Assembly: GCA_020633315.1 (NCBI GenBank) | Contig: JACKDV010000001.1 | Location: 1-64,000, forward strand | Source: Myxococcales bacterium | Lineage (GTDB): Bacteria > Myxococcota_A > Polyangia > Nannocystales > Nannocystaceae | Length of the DNA: 64,000 nucleotides | Direction: 5' to 3' | Shown here: positions 50,974-60,742 of the stretch, piece by piece | How positions within the stretch are numbered: the first letter of the stretch is position 1 | How the letters are laid out: the number at the start of each line of letters is the position of its first letter | Made by a program: the position numbers and the translations under genes | The notes under the pieces: generated by a model | What the model saw: only the letters and a program-made list of their open reading frames with translations | Database searches by the model: none | Told to the model about the DNA's origin: nothing

Positions 50974-53802
50974 ATGGGCGAGCCGCCGCAGCGGTGCTCG
51001 TCGCCGACGGGAGGGCGGCGGCCGATCGACGTCACCGTCGACGTCTCCGACATGGGGCGGACCCACGGGGACACCGGCCCGCGCCCGGCGGCGGTGGAGA
51101 TGCCCGAGCGGATCGGCCGCTTCCGAATCCTGCGGCCGCTGGGATCGGGCGGGATGAGCGTGGTCTACGAGGCCTACGACGATCGCCTCGATCGCAAGGT
51201 GGCGCTCAAGCTGCTGCGCAAGCGAGGGGGCCGGCGACGCAAGACTCGGCTGCAGCGCGAGGCCCAGGCGCTGGCCCGGCTGTCGCACGAGAACGTGGTC
51301 GAGGTGTACGAGGCCGGCGTGCACGAGGGGCGGGCCTTCATCGCGATGGAGCAGGTGCCCGGCCAGTCGCTCGATCGCTGGCTGCTCGGCGGGGAGCGCA
51401 GCGTGGAGGAGGTGGTGCGGACCTTCGTGCAGGCGGGGCGGGGCCTCGCGGCCGCACACGCGGTGGGGCTGGTCCACCGTGACTTCAAGCCCTCCAACGT
51501 GCTGGTGGGGGAGGACGGTCGGGTGCGGGTGTTCGACTTCGGCCTGGCCCGCCCCAGCGGCGAGACCATGGACGGGATGACCGACTCGGTGAGCTCGGGC
51601 CCGATCTCGCTGCCGCCCGAGCTCGAGGCGAGCGCCGGCCACCACGATCCGTGGGAGGGCGCGCTCACCCGCACCGGCGCGATGCTGGGGACGCCCGCGT
51701 ACATGTCCCCGGAGCAGTACGAGGGCAAGCCGGCCACCGCGGCCTGCGATCAGTTCGCCTTCTGCGTGGCGCTGTTCGAGTCGCTGTACCACGAGCACCC
51801 CTTCGTGGAGCGCAAGCAGTGGGACCTGCTGCCCAAGCACGTGATGGAGGGACGGCTGCGTGATCCTCCGCGGGGGCGCGGCGTGCCAGCGGCGCTGCAC
51901 CGGGTGATGGTGCGCGGGCTGTCGGTCCGTCCCGGCGGTCGCTGGCCCTCGATGGACGCGCTGCTCGTCGCGATGGAGCGCGCCATGGGGCAGCGTCGGC
52001 GTTGGGGCCTCGTCCTCGCGGCCGCGGGGACGCTGGCGGTCGGCCTGGCGATCGCGTGGACGGTGGTGCCGGCGGCCGAGGTAGAGGGGCCGTGCTCGGG
52101 CGCCGAGGGCAAGCTGGCCGGGGTGTGGGGTCCGGCGCGCAAGGACGAGATCCGCACCGCCATGCACGACACCGGGCTGCCCTACGCCGACGATGCCTGG
52201 CGGCGGGTCGAGGCGCAGCTCGACGCCTACGCCCAGCGCTGGACGGTGGCCCACCGCGAGGCCTGCGAGGCCACCGAGCGCCTCGAGCAGGACGAGGCCG
52301 CGCTCGACGGGCGCATGGCCTGCCTCGATCGCCGTCGTCGCGAGCTGGCCTCGCTGGTCGACGTGCTCGCGGCGGCCGACCGGGCCGTGGTCGAGCAGGC
52401 GGTGGGGGCGGTGGGGCAGCTCGATGCGATCGAGCCCTGCGCCGAGCCGCACGAGTCGGGGGTGCCGCCGCCCAGCGATCCCGAGACCGCGCGGCGCCTG
52501 GCCGTGCATCGCGAGACCCTGGCGCGGGCCCTGGCGCTGCAGCGAGCGGGCAAGTACCAGGAGGGCCTCGACGTGGCCGAGCCCGTGGTCGCCCAGGCCG
52601 AGGCCCTCGGCTACGCGCCGCTGCAGGCCGAGGCGCTGCTGCGGGTGGGCATGCTGCATCGCTACCTCGGCGCCTTCGATCGCGCCGAGTCGCGGCTGGA
52701 GCGGGCCTACTTCATGGGCAAGGAGGTGGGGCACGACGAGGTCAGCCGCGAGGCGGCCACCAACCTCGCCTACGTGGTGGGCAGCCTGCGGCGGCGCCCC
52801 GAGGACGGCCTGCGCTGGGCCAAGCACGCGCGCGTGGAGGCCGAGCACGAGGGCAGCGAGAAGGCGTGGGGGCACTACCTGCACATCCACGCCACGGTGC
52901 TGTGGGCGGGGCGTCGCTACGACGAGGCCCTCGACGAGCTGCACCAGGCGCTGGTGATCTACGAGCAGCAGTGGGGCGACGCCCACCCCGAGGTGGCGGG
53001 GGTGCTCAACAACATCGGGCTGCTGCTGCTCGAGCGCGACCGGCCCGCCGAGGCGCTCGGCTACATCCGGCGCTCGCTGGCGATCCGCGAGGGGGCCCTG
53101 GGCTCCGAGCACCCCGAGGTGGGGAAGATGCTCAACAACCAGGGGCTGGTGCTGTCGGCGATGGGGCGCGACGACGAGGCGCTCGAGAGCTTCACCCGCG
53201 CCCACGCGCTGCGCCGTCGGGTGCTGGGCCCCGATCACCCCGACGTGGCCAAGCCGCTGGCCAACATGAGCCAGGTGCTGGTGCGCCAGGGCAAGCTCGA
53301 CGAGGCCGTGGCCGCGCTCGACGAGGCGCTGGCAATCCGCGAGCGCTCGCTGGGGCCCGAGTCGGTCGAGGCGGCGCAGACCCACCTGCTCATCGGGCGG
53401 ACCCGCCTGGCGCAGGCGCGACCCGAGGAGGCCCGCGGCTCGTTGCTGCACGCCGTGCTCACGCTCGAGCAGATCCTGGGATCGGAGGACGTCGCCCTGG
53501 TGGAGCCGCTGACCTGGCTGGCCCACGCCGAGCACGACCTGGGCCAGCTCGACGATGCGGTGGCCCACGCCAGCCGGGCGCTCGCCCTGGGCGAGACGGG
53601 GGGCCTGTCGTCGGGTCAGCTCGCCGAGGCTCGCTTCGTGCTCGCCCGGGCCAAGTGGGACCGAGGCGAGCGCCAGGCCGCCCGCGAGCAGGCCGAGCGA
53701 GCGCAGCGGGCCCTGGCCGCGCTCGACGAGGATCGACGGCGCCCGCGGGTCGAGGACATCGCCGAGGTGGACGCCTGGCTGGCCGAGCACGCGGCCCCGT
53801 AG
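50974..53802 (+). CDS. Membrane Ser/Thr protein kinase with TPR sensor region
   Basis: The 942-aa protein begins with a 45-residue variable region. The Hanks-type kinase domain has the Gly-rich loop LGSGGMSVVYEA (56-67), VALKLL with Lys79, VHRDFKPSN with Asp170, and FDFGLA (188-190), so it should be active. A stretch between DFG and the APE-like MSPEQ is unusually long. A single transmembrane helix lies at about 345-365 (WGLVLAAAGTLAVGLAIAW). The C-terminal 550 residues, presumably periplasmic, hold several tetratricopeptide repeats of the kinesin-light-chain type (HPEVAGVLNNIGLLLLERDRPAEAL and similar). Typical myxobacterial signalling kinase; ligand unknown. Confidence 0.88.
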   Translation: MGEPPQRCSSPTGGRRPIDVTVDVSDMGRTHGDTGPRPAAVEMPERIGRFRILRPLGSGGMSVVYEAYDDRLDRKVALKLLRKRGGRRRKTRLQREAQALARLSHENVVEVYEAGVHEGRAFIAMEQVPGQSLDRWLLGGERSVEEVVRTFVQAGRGLAAAHAVGLVHRDFKPSNVLVGEDGRVRVFDFGLARPSGETMDGMTDSVSSGPISLPPELEASAGHHDPWEGALTRTGAMLGTPAYMSPEQYEGKPATAACDQFAFCVALFESLYHEHPFVERKQWDLLPKHVMEGRLRDPPRGRGVPAALHRVMVRGLSVRPGGRWPSMDALLVAMERAMGQRRRWGLVLAAAGTLAVGLAIAWTVVPAAEVEGPCSGAEGKLAGVWGPARKDEIRTAMHDTGLPYADDAWRRVEAQLDAYAQRWTVAHREACEATERLEQDEAALDGRMACLDRRRRELASLVDVLAAADRAVVEQAVGAVGQLDAIEPCAEPHESGVPPPSDPETARRLAVHRETLARALALQRAGKYQEGLDVAEPVVAQAEALGYAPLQAEALLRVGMLHRYLGAFDRAESRLERAYFMGKEVGHDEVSREAATNLAYVVGSLRRRPEDGLRWAKHARVEAEHEGSEKAWGHYLHIHATVLWAGRRYDEALDELHQALVIYEQQWGDAHPEVAGVLNNIGLLLLERDRPAEALGYIRRSLAIREGALGSEHPEVGKMLNNQGLVLSAMGRDDEALESFTRAHALRRRVLGPDHPDVAKPLANMSQVLVRQGKLDEAVAALDEALAIRERSLGPESVEAAQTHLLIGRTRLAQARPEEARGSLLHAVLTLEQILGSEDVALVEPLTWLAHAEHDLGQLDDAVAHASRALALGETGGLSSGQLAEARFVLARAKWDRGERQAAREQAERAQRALAALDEDRRRPRVEDIAEVDAWLAEHAAP

Positions 53803-53862
53803 CGTCGCGCGTCGTCGGAGCTCCGGCGGCTCGGGAGCGAGGGCGTGACTCGAGGTCGAGGC

Positions 53863-55323
53863 CTACGCGCCCATGCTCGCGCCGTCGTGCGCGGGCTCGG
53901 CCAGCAGCGAGTCGAGCATGGGCCCGATGAGCTCGTCCCAGCCATCGCGGGCGGCCTGGGCCTGGGCACGCGCGTCGAGCCGACCGTGGACGGCCAGGGA
54001 GCTCGCCTCGGGATCGGCGGGGGGCAGCGATCGCACCGACGCGGCCCGCAGGCGCTGGGCCACCTCGCGGAGACGCTCGTCCACCGAAGCGCCGCCCTCG
54101 TGCCGCGCCCACGCGATCGTCGACCAGGCGAGCGCCGCGTGCCGGGCCTCGTCGTCGGCGATCACCTCCAGGCAGCGTCGGACCTCGGGATCGGTGCAGC
54201 GGCTGGCCGCTCGATGGGCGACCAGCGCGGCGATCGTCTCGCCCACGCAGCCCTCCGCGAAGGTGTCGGCCGCGAGGCGGGCCAGCTCGGCGGGGCGGGG
54301 GGCCAGGGCGGGCAGGGGCCCGGGCTGCACCGGCTCGCCGTCGTAGCGCGCCGCGAGACCGAAGCAGCGGCGCGCATGATCGATCTCGTCGAGCCCCGCG
54401 CGCTGGGCCTGGGCCAGCAGCTCGGGCGGCGCCCCCAGGGCCATCAGCTCCAGCGTGGCGCGGGCGAACGCGGCCACCGACGCGTGCTCGGCCCGCGCGT
54501 CCTCTCGCCACTGCTCGGCCAGGCGCTGGCGCAGCGCCTCGGGCAGCGCGCCCTCGGGGCGCTCGAGCAGCGAGGGCTCGGCCCACGCATCGCCGGCGCG
54601 GACGGGCGCGAGCACGGGACCGTCCTCGTCCAGGTGCGGGCGACCGCTGCAGTACTCGAACCAGTGGTAGCAGCAGGTGTCGTCCTTGCCCGTGCGCGCC
54701 CGGGCCAGCTCGGTGCCGTGCTCGTTGTAGTTGCCCTGCATGTTGGGCGCCGACGAGAGCCCCGCGTATGTCTTGGGGTCGGCCTTGATGAGCTCGGTGG
54801 ACTTGCCGCCCGTGAGCCGCGACGGGCAGTCGCCGACGGCCGGGATGGCCGGCACCGCCACGGCCTCCGCCGCGGTGATCGAGCCGCACCAGTTGCCCGA
54901 GACGCAGGTCTCCTCCTCGGGGTTGTAGCCGTCGATGAAGGGAGGATCGCCGGGGAACGGGCCGGGCGGGGCCTCGGGGGCCTCGGGCGGCACCAGGGTG
55001 GTGACGGAGGCCGCCGAGTCCTTGCGCCGGAGCTCGGCGAGCACATCGGGGGGCGTCACCTCCTCGAGGGTCTTGCCCTCCTTCCTGGCCAGCTCCTCGT
55101 AGTGCTTGCGCGGGTCCTTGCCGATGGCGAGCTGCTCGCGGTCGGGCCGAGCCCCGTCGCGGCTCGAGACGTCGATCGACTTGGACCTCGACTCGCCTCC
55201 GTCCGCCTTGCCCTCCACCGTCTGGGGCTTGGGGGGCGGTGAGCACGCAACGAGCGCTCCGGCCAGGCCGGGCATGCATGCGAGGAGGGCGATGCGGGTT
55301 CGCAGGCACGACGTGTCGCGCAT
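53863..55323 (-). CDS. Ferritin-like di-iron domain lipoprotein
   Basis: The ATG at 55323 gives 486 aa with a signal and lipobox (LAGALVACSPP). The N-terminal half is hydrophilic and Pro/Glu/Asp-rich, then has cysteines (CVSGNWCG, CCYHWFEYC). The C-terminal half carries a four-helix ferritin-like pattern: ARAEHASVAAFARATLEL (E..H), DEIDHARRCF (ExxH), CVGETIAALVAHRA (E) and VIADDEARHAALAW (ExxH). These supply the ligands for a carboxylate-bridged di-iron site. An oxidase or iron-storage role at the cell surface is possible. The gene is convergent with the kinase gene. Confidence 0.72.
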   Translation of the reverse strand: MRDTSCLRTRIALLACMPGLAGALVACSPPPKPQTVEGKADGGESRSKSIDVSSRDGARPDREQLAIGKDPRKHYEELARKEGKTLEEVTPPDVLAELRRKDSAASVTTLVPPEAPEAPPGPFPGDPPFIDGYNPEEETCVSGNWCGSITAAEAVAVPAIPAVGDCPSRLTGGKSTELIKADPKTYAGLSSAPNMQGNYNEHGTELARARTGKDDTCCYHWFEYCSGRPHLDEDGPVLAPVRAGDAWAEPSLLERPEGALPEALRQRLAEQWREDARAEHASVAAFARATLELMALGAPPELLAQAQRAGLDEIDHARRCFGLAARYDGEPVQPGPLPALAPRPAELARLAADTFAEGCVGETIAALVAHRAASRCTDPEVRRCLEVIADDEARHAALAWSTIAWARHEGGASVDERLREVAQRLRAASVRSLPPADPEASSLAVHGRLDARAQAQAARDGWDELIGPMLDSLLAEPAHDGASMGA

Positions 55324-55422
55324 GGGCGGCAAGGTAGCACCAACCGAATGCGGCTGCGCGCGCTTCCGGCACCGCTCGCGGGATGCCCGCCCGGGTCTGG
55401 TAGCCTCTGCGATGCGGTCGCC

Positions 55423-55941
55423 ATGATCACCGTCCGTCGCTCCGATACCGGTACCTTCGTCCTGCTGCACGAGCCCTCTGGGCGCGTGGTGGTGGGCGAG
55501 GATCTGCAGGCCACCTACGAGCGGATGGAGGCGCTGCTGCGCGAGCATCCCTCGCCGCCGGGGGTCGTCGGAGCCTCGCCCTCGCGCCCGGCCGCGCCCT
55601 CGCGCTGGGCGTGGCTGGTGGGCGTGGCCTTGCTCGCGCTGCTGCCCTTCTTGTGGCTCGCGGTGCTCCACTACACCCTCGGCGGCATGCTCGACGAGCT
55701 GCGGACCAGCGCGGCCGCCCAGCGCACGGCGCCCGCCGAGGAGCTCGAGCAGCTCCAGACCTCGCTGCACGAGCTCGAGCAGACGGTGGAGCGGCTGCAG
55801 AGCGAGCTCGGTCGCGATCGCGAGGGCGAGGACCCCACCGCCCAGCGCACGGGTCGAGCTCGACGCCCGGCGGAGCAGGGCAGCGCCCACGTTCCCGAGC
55901 CCGACGTCGACCCGCCCGAGTCGACGGAGGACGGCGACTAG
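55423..55941 (+). CDS. Single-TM coiled-coil protein of unknown function
   Basis: The ATG at 55423 gives 172 aa. Residues 1-45 form a small beta-rich segment (MITVRRSDTGTFVLLHEPSGRVVVGEDL), then a short Pro/Ser spacer, one transmembrane helix (WLVGVALLALLPFLWLAVL), and a Glu/Gln/Leu heptad stretch (EELEQLQTSLHELEQTVERLQSEL) that should form a coiled coil. The C-terminus is disordered and acidic. It lies 60 bp upstream of the MBOAT gene on the same strand and may be part of that unit. No function is suggested. Confidence 0.55.
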   Translation: MITVRRSDTGTFVLLHEPSGRVVVGEDLQATYERMEALLREHPSPPGVVGASPSRPAAPSRWAWLVGVALLALLPFLWLAVLHYTLGGMLDELRTSAAAQRTAPAEELEQLQTSLHELEQTVERLQSELGRDREGEDPTAQRTGRARRPAEQGSAHVPEPDVDPPESTEDGD

Positions 55942-56001
55942 CCCTCACCCCGCGGCGCCCTCGAGCCCTCCGCTCGGCGGGCGCCCGCCTCGAGCCTCCG
56001 C

Positions 56002-57408
56002 GTGCAGTTCGACTCCCTCGCCTACCTGCTGCTGCTGCTCGGGACCCTGGTGGGGTTCTACGGGCTGGGGCCGCGCGGGCGCCTGGGCGTGCTGCTGGTG
56101 GCCAGCGTGGTGTTCTACGGGGCCTGGAGCGTGGAGCTCCTCGGCCTCATCGCGATCTCGGCCGCGGTCGACTTCGCCTGTGGCCTCGCGCTGGGCTCGG
56201 CTCGCGTCCGTCGTCGTCGCCTGGTGCTCGCGGCGAGCGTGATCACCAACCTGGGCATCCTGGCCTACTTCAAGTACGCCGGCTTCTTCGTCCGCAACCT
56301 GCAGGCCCTGCTCGGCGACGCGGTGCCTGGCTCGGTGCTCGAGGTGGTGCTGCCCCCCGGCATCAGCTTCTACACCTTCCAGACCATGAGCTACACGATC
56401 GACGTGTACCGGGGGCAGCTCCGGCCCACGCGATCGGTGGCGCGCTTCTTCGTGTACGTGGCCTTCTTCCCGCAGCTCGTGGCCGGCCCCATCGAGCGGG
56501 CGGCCCGGCTGCTGCCCCAGATCGAGCAGGCGCTGCGGATCCGCTTCAGCGCCGCCAACCTCTTGGTGGGCACCCGCCTCATCGTGTGGGGCATGTTCAA
56601 GAAGGTGGTGATCGCCGATCACTGCGCGCGCCTGGTGGAGCCGGTCTACGCCAACCCCGAGGCCTTCGACGGCTGGGCGATCGCGGTGGCGACCTACGCC
56701 TTCACCCTGCAGATCTACTGCGATTTCTCGGCCTACTCCGAGATCGCCCGGGGCTCGGCGCGGCTGCTCGGCATCACCCTGATGCGAAACTTCGATCAGC
56801 CCTACCTGGTCCGCAACGTCCGCGATTTCTGGCGGCACTGGCACATCTCGCTGTCGGAGTGGTTTCGCGACTACGTGTTCGTCCCGCTGGGGGGCAGCCG
56901 CCGCGGCAAGGCCCGCACGCTGCTCAACCTCACCGCCACCATGTTCCTGTCGGGGCTGTGGCACGGGGCCGCGTGGAATTTCGTGCTGTGGGGGCTGTAC
57001 CACGGGGTGCTCCTGCTGGTGCACGCCCTGTGGTCGCGGCGCCCCGGAGCCGGCTGGATCATGGCGCGCCTGGGCGGCGTGGGCCGGGGGCTCGCCTGGC
57101 TGTGCACCTTCCACCTGGTGGTGGTGGGCTGGGTGCTGTTCCGCGTGGACGCGCTGGGCGACGCCGGCGTGATCCTCGAGCGCATGCACGGCGCCCTGGG
57201 TCGCGGCGGCCCCAACGGGATGCAGGCGCTGTTCCTGGGCGGGGTGGGGGCCTTCCTGCTGTTGTCGGCGCTCGCCCGCCGCGGCCGCTGGCGCGAGCGC
57301 ATCGACGCGAGCCCGGCCGCGGGCCTGCTCTTCTACGGCTGCGCCCTGCTGGCCACCCTCGTGCTCGGGGCGCAGGACGGCCCCCAGTTCATCTACTTCC
57401 AGTTCTGA
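56002..57408 (+). CDS. MBOAT-family membrane O-acyltransferase (AlgI-like)
   Basis: The GTG at 56002 gives 468 aa with about 11 transmembrane helices. Conserved AlgI/DltB text is present: YFKYAGFF, LPPGISFYTFQTMSYTIDVYRG, FFPQLVAGPIERA, DFWRHWHISLSEWFRDYVFVPLGG and MFLSGLWHGAAWNFVLWG, with the catalytic His321. Such enzymes move acyl groups across the membrane to cell-surface polysaccharides or lipids, usually together with SGNH-fold partner proteins. The downstream gene, 10 bp away, has SGNH-like modules and is the likely partner. Confidence 0.9.
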   Translation: MQFDSLAYLLLLLGTLVGFYGLGPRGRLGVLLVASVVFYGAWSVELLGLIAISAAVDFACGLALGSARVRRRRLVLAASVITNLGILAYFKYAGFFVRNLQALLGDAVPGSVLEVVLPPGISFYTFQTMSYTIDVYRGQLRPTRSVARFFVYVAFFPQLVAGPIERAARLLPQIEQALRIRFSAANLLVGTRLIVWGMFKKVVIADHCARLVEPVYANPEAFDGWAIAVATYAFTLQIYCDFSAYSEIARGSARLLGITLMRNFDQPYLVRNVRDFWRHWHISLSEWFRDYVFVPLGGSRRGKARTLLNLTATMFLSGLWHGAAWNFVLWGLYHGVLLLVHALWSRRPGAGWIMARLGGVGRGLAWLCTFHLVVVGWVLFRVDALGDAGVILERMHGALGRGGPNGMQALFLGGVGAFLLLSALARRGRWRERIDASPAAGLLFYGCALLATLVLGAQDGPQFIYFQF

Positions 57409-57418
57409 TCGCTTCGCC

Positions 57419-60400
57419 ATGGCCTCCTCTCGCGTCCTGCTCGTGACCGACCTCGACGGTCGCTCCCACCCCGGCACCGGCCGGGCGTGGTCGCAGCTGT
57501 GGGCGCTGCTGGGCTTGCTGCTGCTGGTGGATCTGATGGTCGGGCTGGCGCGGCCCGAGCCGGGCGAGCCGCTGCTGGCCGACGATCTGGATCGTGCCCG
57601 CGGGGTGCTGCAGCGCGCCCGCCACGACGAGCACGCGTGGCTGCTGCTGGGCGACTCGGTGCTCGCCGGCGACGTGATGCGCGGCCGGGTGCCCGACTGG
57701 AGCGAGCACCGGGTGATCGACTACCTGCGCCGCGAGCAGACCCCGGGGCAGGGCGTGGCCTTCCACCAGATCGCGCTCGACGGCATGCTGCCGGTGGACA
57801 TGCTCCACGTGGTGGAGCAGCTCGATGCGCTCGACCCCGGCGGCACGGTGGGCGTGGTGCTGGAGATCAACCCGCGCTACTTCTCGCCGCACTACGCCGA
57901 GCAGCGCGCCTGCACCCGCGAGTTCCTGTGCCAGCTCGGCCCGCCCCCGGGGCCGGCCCGCAGCGCCTGGGTCGGGCCCGCCGCGGACGAGGCCTGGCGG
58001 TGGCTGCTCGATCACCTCCCCGTGGTGCGGCACCGCGACGTGCTGCCGCGCTGGAACCCGCAGTGGATCGACCAGCTCGTCCCCGCCACCGACGACGCCG
58101 AGCCCGACTCGATCGACGAGGCCTCCGCGGAGCCGGGGCTCCCCGAGGCGCTGCTGGGCCAGGCCCGGATCCTCGAGCACTACCGCGACCCGATGGTCGG
58201 CCCCCAGTCGATCCAGTACCGAGCCCTCTACTACCTGCTGAAGCGCCTGCGGGACCACGGGCGGCCGGCCCTGCTGTTCGCCACGCCGCTCCACGACGCG
58301 GTGATGGCCGGCACCCTCGACGGCGACGCGTACGGCGAGCTCATCGGCGCGCTCGATCGCCTCGTCAACCGGGCCGACCGCAGCTCGGTCCGCTTCCTCT
58401 CGCTCGACCACCCCGTGCTGCGCGACGAGCTGTTCCTCGACCATGCTCACCTGGGCCCCGAGGGCAACCGCTGGCTGGCCCTCAACCTGCTGCACCAGCT
58501 CGGCGTGGGCATGGCCGCGCCGCCGCCCCGGGGGACGCTGGCCTACGAGGAGGGCCCCGATCGCAGCCTGGTGCATCGCATCGATCCCGGCGCCCGCGAA
58601 GGCGCGCCGTGGCAGGCCATGCTCTCGCGCCCCCGCGGGATCGAGGTGGCCCCGGGCGGAGGACGAGTGGTGGTGGCCGACACCGGCAACCACTGCGTGC
58701 GCGAGCTGGTGGGGTCGCTGACGACCATGCGCACCCTGGCGGGGCAGCCGGGGACCCCGGGGAGGGCGGACGGCCCGATCGCCGATGCGCTCCTGTCCTG
58801 GCCCCGCTTCCCCGTGCTCCTGGGCGAGCGGGTCTACGTGGTCGACGGGAAGCGCCACGCGGGCCTGCGCGAGATCGCCGAGGGGCAGGTGCGCACCCGG
58901 GTGCCCCGCGAGGGTCCCCGCTGGACCCGCATCGATCGCCTGCGGGGCGACGGTCGGGTGCTGTGGATCCTCGACGAGGCCAGCCGGGTGATCCGCTTCG
59001 ATCCTCGCACCGGCGTGTCCCGGCTGCGCTACCAGGCCCACGCGCGTGACCTGGTCGCCCTCGATGCCGGCCCCGACGGCCGCCTGTACCTCGGCGATCG
59101 CCACGGCCGGGTGTGGCAGCTCTCCCCGGGCGACGACGAGCCCGTGCTGCTGTTCGCCAACACGGCCCCGCAGCTGCTGCCCCAGCGCAAGGGCGACTTC
59201 TTCCCGTTCCGCTTCGAGCGCATGGCCATCGAGACGATCGGCGACCTGCGCTACGTGCCGCGCTACGACGGGGTGCTGGTGCAGGACATGCACTCGGTCG
59301 CTCGCGGCTCGCCCGAGGGCGTCACCGAGCGGATCCACCTGCGCTTCCTGAGCCTCGCCGATCGCAAGATCTACCCGTGGGTCCACCCCCTGGTGCACGG
59401 TGGCGGCCACATGTTCCACAACCGCCACACCAAGGCGCTGTCGAGCTACCTGCACCTGGGCACGATGGCCCTGGATCCGCAGACCAACACCCTGTTCTAC
59501 CTGGAGCTCGAGCGCTCGCGGCTGCTTCAGCTCTCCGACGGGCTGCTGGGCACGGCCAAGCTCGGCCACCACGTCACGCGGGCCACCCACGGCGGGCTCA
59601 AGGACGTCTTCGGGATCCGGGCGGGCACCTCCGCCATGCTCACGCACCACCCCGAGCGCTGGGCCCACCGTCGCCTCGAGCCGCTGCCGCGGCGGGGGCC
59701 CTACCTGGGCCTGATGCTGGGCTCCTCGCTCACCTCCGTGACCGAGGTGGTGGGGCAGTACTCCATGGGCCGGCAGATGGAGCGCACCCTGATGCGCGAG
59801 CTGGGCCTGCGCGACGGGATCCGCTTCGACCTGGTGCAGCGCGCCTATCGGGGCCCGCGGCTCGAGCACCTGGTGGCCGCCTTCGAGGCCTTCGTGGAGC
59901 ACGAGAGCCCCGTCGACGTGATGCTGCTCGAGGTGCACAGCGGTCGCATGTACTGGGACTACCCCACGCAGGGCGACATGGTGGAGGCCGTCGATCGCCT
60001 GCGCGCCGCCGCCGAGCGCTATAGCACCCTGGTGCTCGTCCTCGACGACGATGCGATGCCCGCGATCGAGCGCGACGGACTGCGCGGCAGCACGCCCGAG
60101 CACCAGTGGTTCCTCGAGCTGTGCGAGCGGGCGGGCTTCGTGGTGCTGCGCCCCTCCGATCTGCTGCTGCGCGAGGCCATCGACCACGCGCCGTGGGGCA
60201 ACGCGCCGTTCACCGGCACCCACGCCTCCACCTGGGCGATGGACCTCACCGCCGACGCCTTCGCCCGCCTGGCCCTGCCCGCGCTGCGCGAGCACCTGCG
60301 GGGTCGCCGGCCGGCCCTCACCCGGCCGTGGGCGCAGGTCAGCGAGCGCGCCGAGCCGCTGCGCTCGGTCTTCGACGAGGCGGGCGACGAGTGGGCCCGC

Positions 60401-60727
60401 GCCGTGATCGACGTGCCGGCCGAGTCGCTGCGCGTCCAGCTCGACGGCTCGCGGGTGGAGGTGCTGGTCGACCTGGGACAGGCCGGGGTGGCCGAGGTCG
60501 GCGAGAATGAGGCGCTCGACGGCGTGGTGCTGGGGGCGATGGTGCAGGCCCTGCTCCGCGATCCCACGGGCGCGCTGGGCAGCGAGCTGACGATCACCCT
60601 GGCCCGCTTCGACAACTACGACGAGTACGGGCTGGGCGTGCTCGAGGCGGCGCGGGTGGTGGACGAGCGCAGCTACGATCGCGACGAGCTGGCCGCGTTC
60701 CTCGAGGAGATGGCCGGCGGCGAGTGA
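57419..60727 (+). CDS. Giant SGNH / beta-propeller / SGNH-like envelope protein
   Basis: The 1102-aa protein has one N-terminal transmembrane helix (LWALLGLLLLVDLMVGLA). Module 1 (about 70-360) looks like an SGNH hydrolase/AlgJ-type fold: LLLGDSVLAG with Ser80, and DHAHLGPEGN with Asp341 and His344. The middle (about 400-720) has beta-propeller text resembling NHL repeats (RGIEVAPGGGRVVVADTGNHCVRE, LYLGDRHGRVWQL). Module 2 (about 755-960) has LMLGSSLTSVTE with Ser770 in GxS context and GTHAST with His935. Total length and the module order are unlike any acyltransferase partner I know. With the MBOAT gene directly upstream it probably completes an acyl-transfer path in the periplasm. Confidence 0.65.
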   Translation: MASSRVLLVTDLDGRSHPGTGRAWSQLWALLGLLLLVDLMVGLARPEPGEPLLADDLDRARGVLQRARHDEHAWLLLGDSVLAGDVMRGRVPDWSEHRVIDYLRREQTPGQGVAFHQIALDGMLPVDMLHVVEQLDALDPGGTVGVVLEINPRYFSPHYAEQRACTREFLCQLGPPPGPARSAWVGPAADEAWRWLLDHLPVVRHRDVLPRWNPQWIDQLVPATDDAEPDSIDEASAEPGLPEALLGQARILEHYRDPMVGPQSIQYRALYYLLKRLRDHGRPALLFATPLHDAVMAGTLDGDAYGELIGALDRLVNRADRSSVRFLSLDHPVLRDELFLDHAHLGPEGNRWLALNLLHQLGVGMAAPPPRGTLAYEEGPDRSLVHRIDPGAREGAPWQAMLSRPRGIEVAPGGGRVVVADTGNHCVRELVGSLTTMRTLAGQPGTPGRADGPIADALLSWPRFPVLLGERVYVVDGKRHAGLREIAEGQVRTRVPREGPRWTRIDRLRGDGRVLWILDEASRVIRFDPRTGVSRLRYQAHARDLVALDAGPDGRLYLGDRHGRVWQLSPGDDEPVLLFANTAPQLLPQRKGDFFPFRFERMAIETIGDLRYVPRYDGVLVQDMHSVARGSPEGVTERIHLRFLSLADRKIYPWVHPLVHGGGHMFHNRHTKALSSYLHLGTMALDPQTNTLFYLELERSRLLQLSDGLLGTAKLGHHVTRATHGGLKDVFGIRAGTSAMLTHHPERWAHRRLEPLPRRGPYLGLMLGSSLTSVTEVVGQYSMGRQMERTLMRELGLRDGIRFDLVQRAYRGPRLEHLVAAFEAFVEHESPVDVMLLEVHSGRMYWDYPTQGDMVEAVDRLRAAAERYSTLVLVLDDDAMPAIERDGLRGSTPEHQWFLELCERAGFVVLRPSDLLLREAIDHAPWGNAPFTGTHASTWAMDLTADAFARLALPALREHLRGRRPALTRPWAQVSERAEPLRSVFDEAGDEWARAVIDVPAESLRVQLDGSRVEVLVDLGQAGVAEVGENEALDGVVLGAMVQALLRDPTGALGSELTITLARFDNYDEYGLGVLEAARVVDERSYDRDELAAFLEEMAGGE

Positions 60728-60742
60728 GACCGGCCGCCGCGA

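Noticed and set aside
53816..53825. Palindrome CGGAGCTCCG between kinase and ferritin-like genes as terminator
   Set aside because: A 10-bp palindrome without loop or T-run is expected by chance at this GC content.
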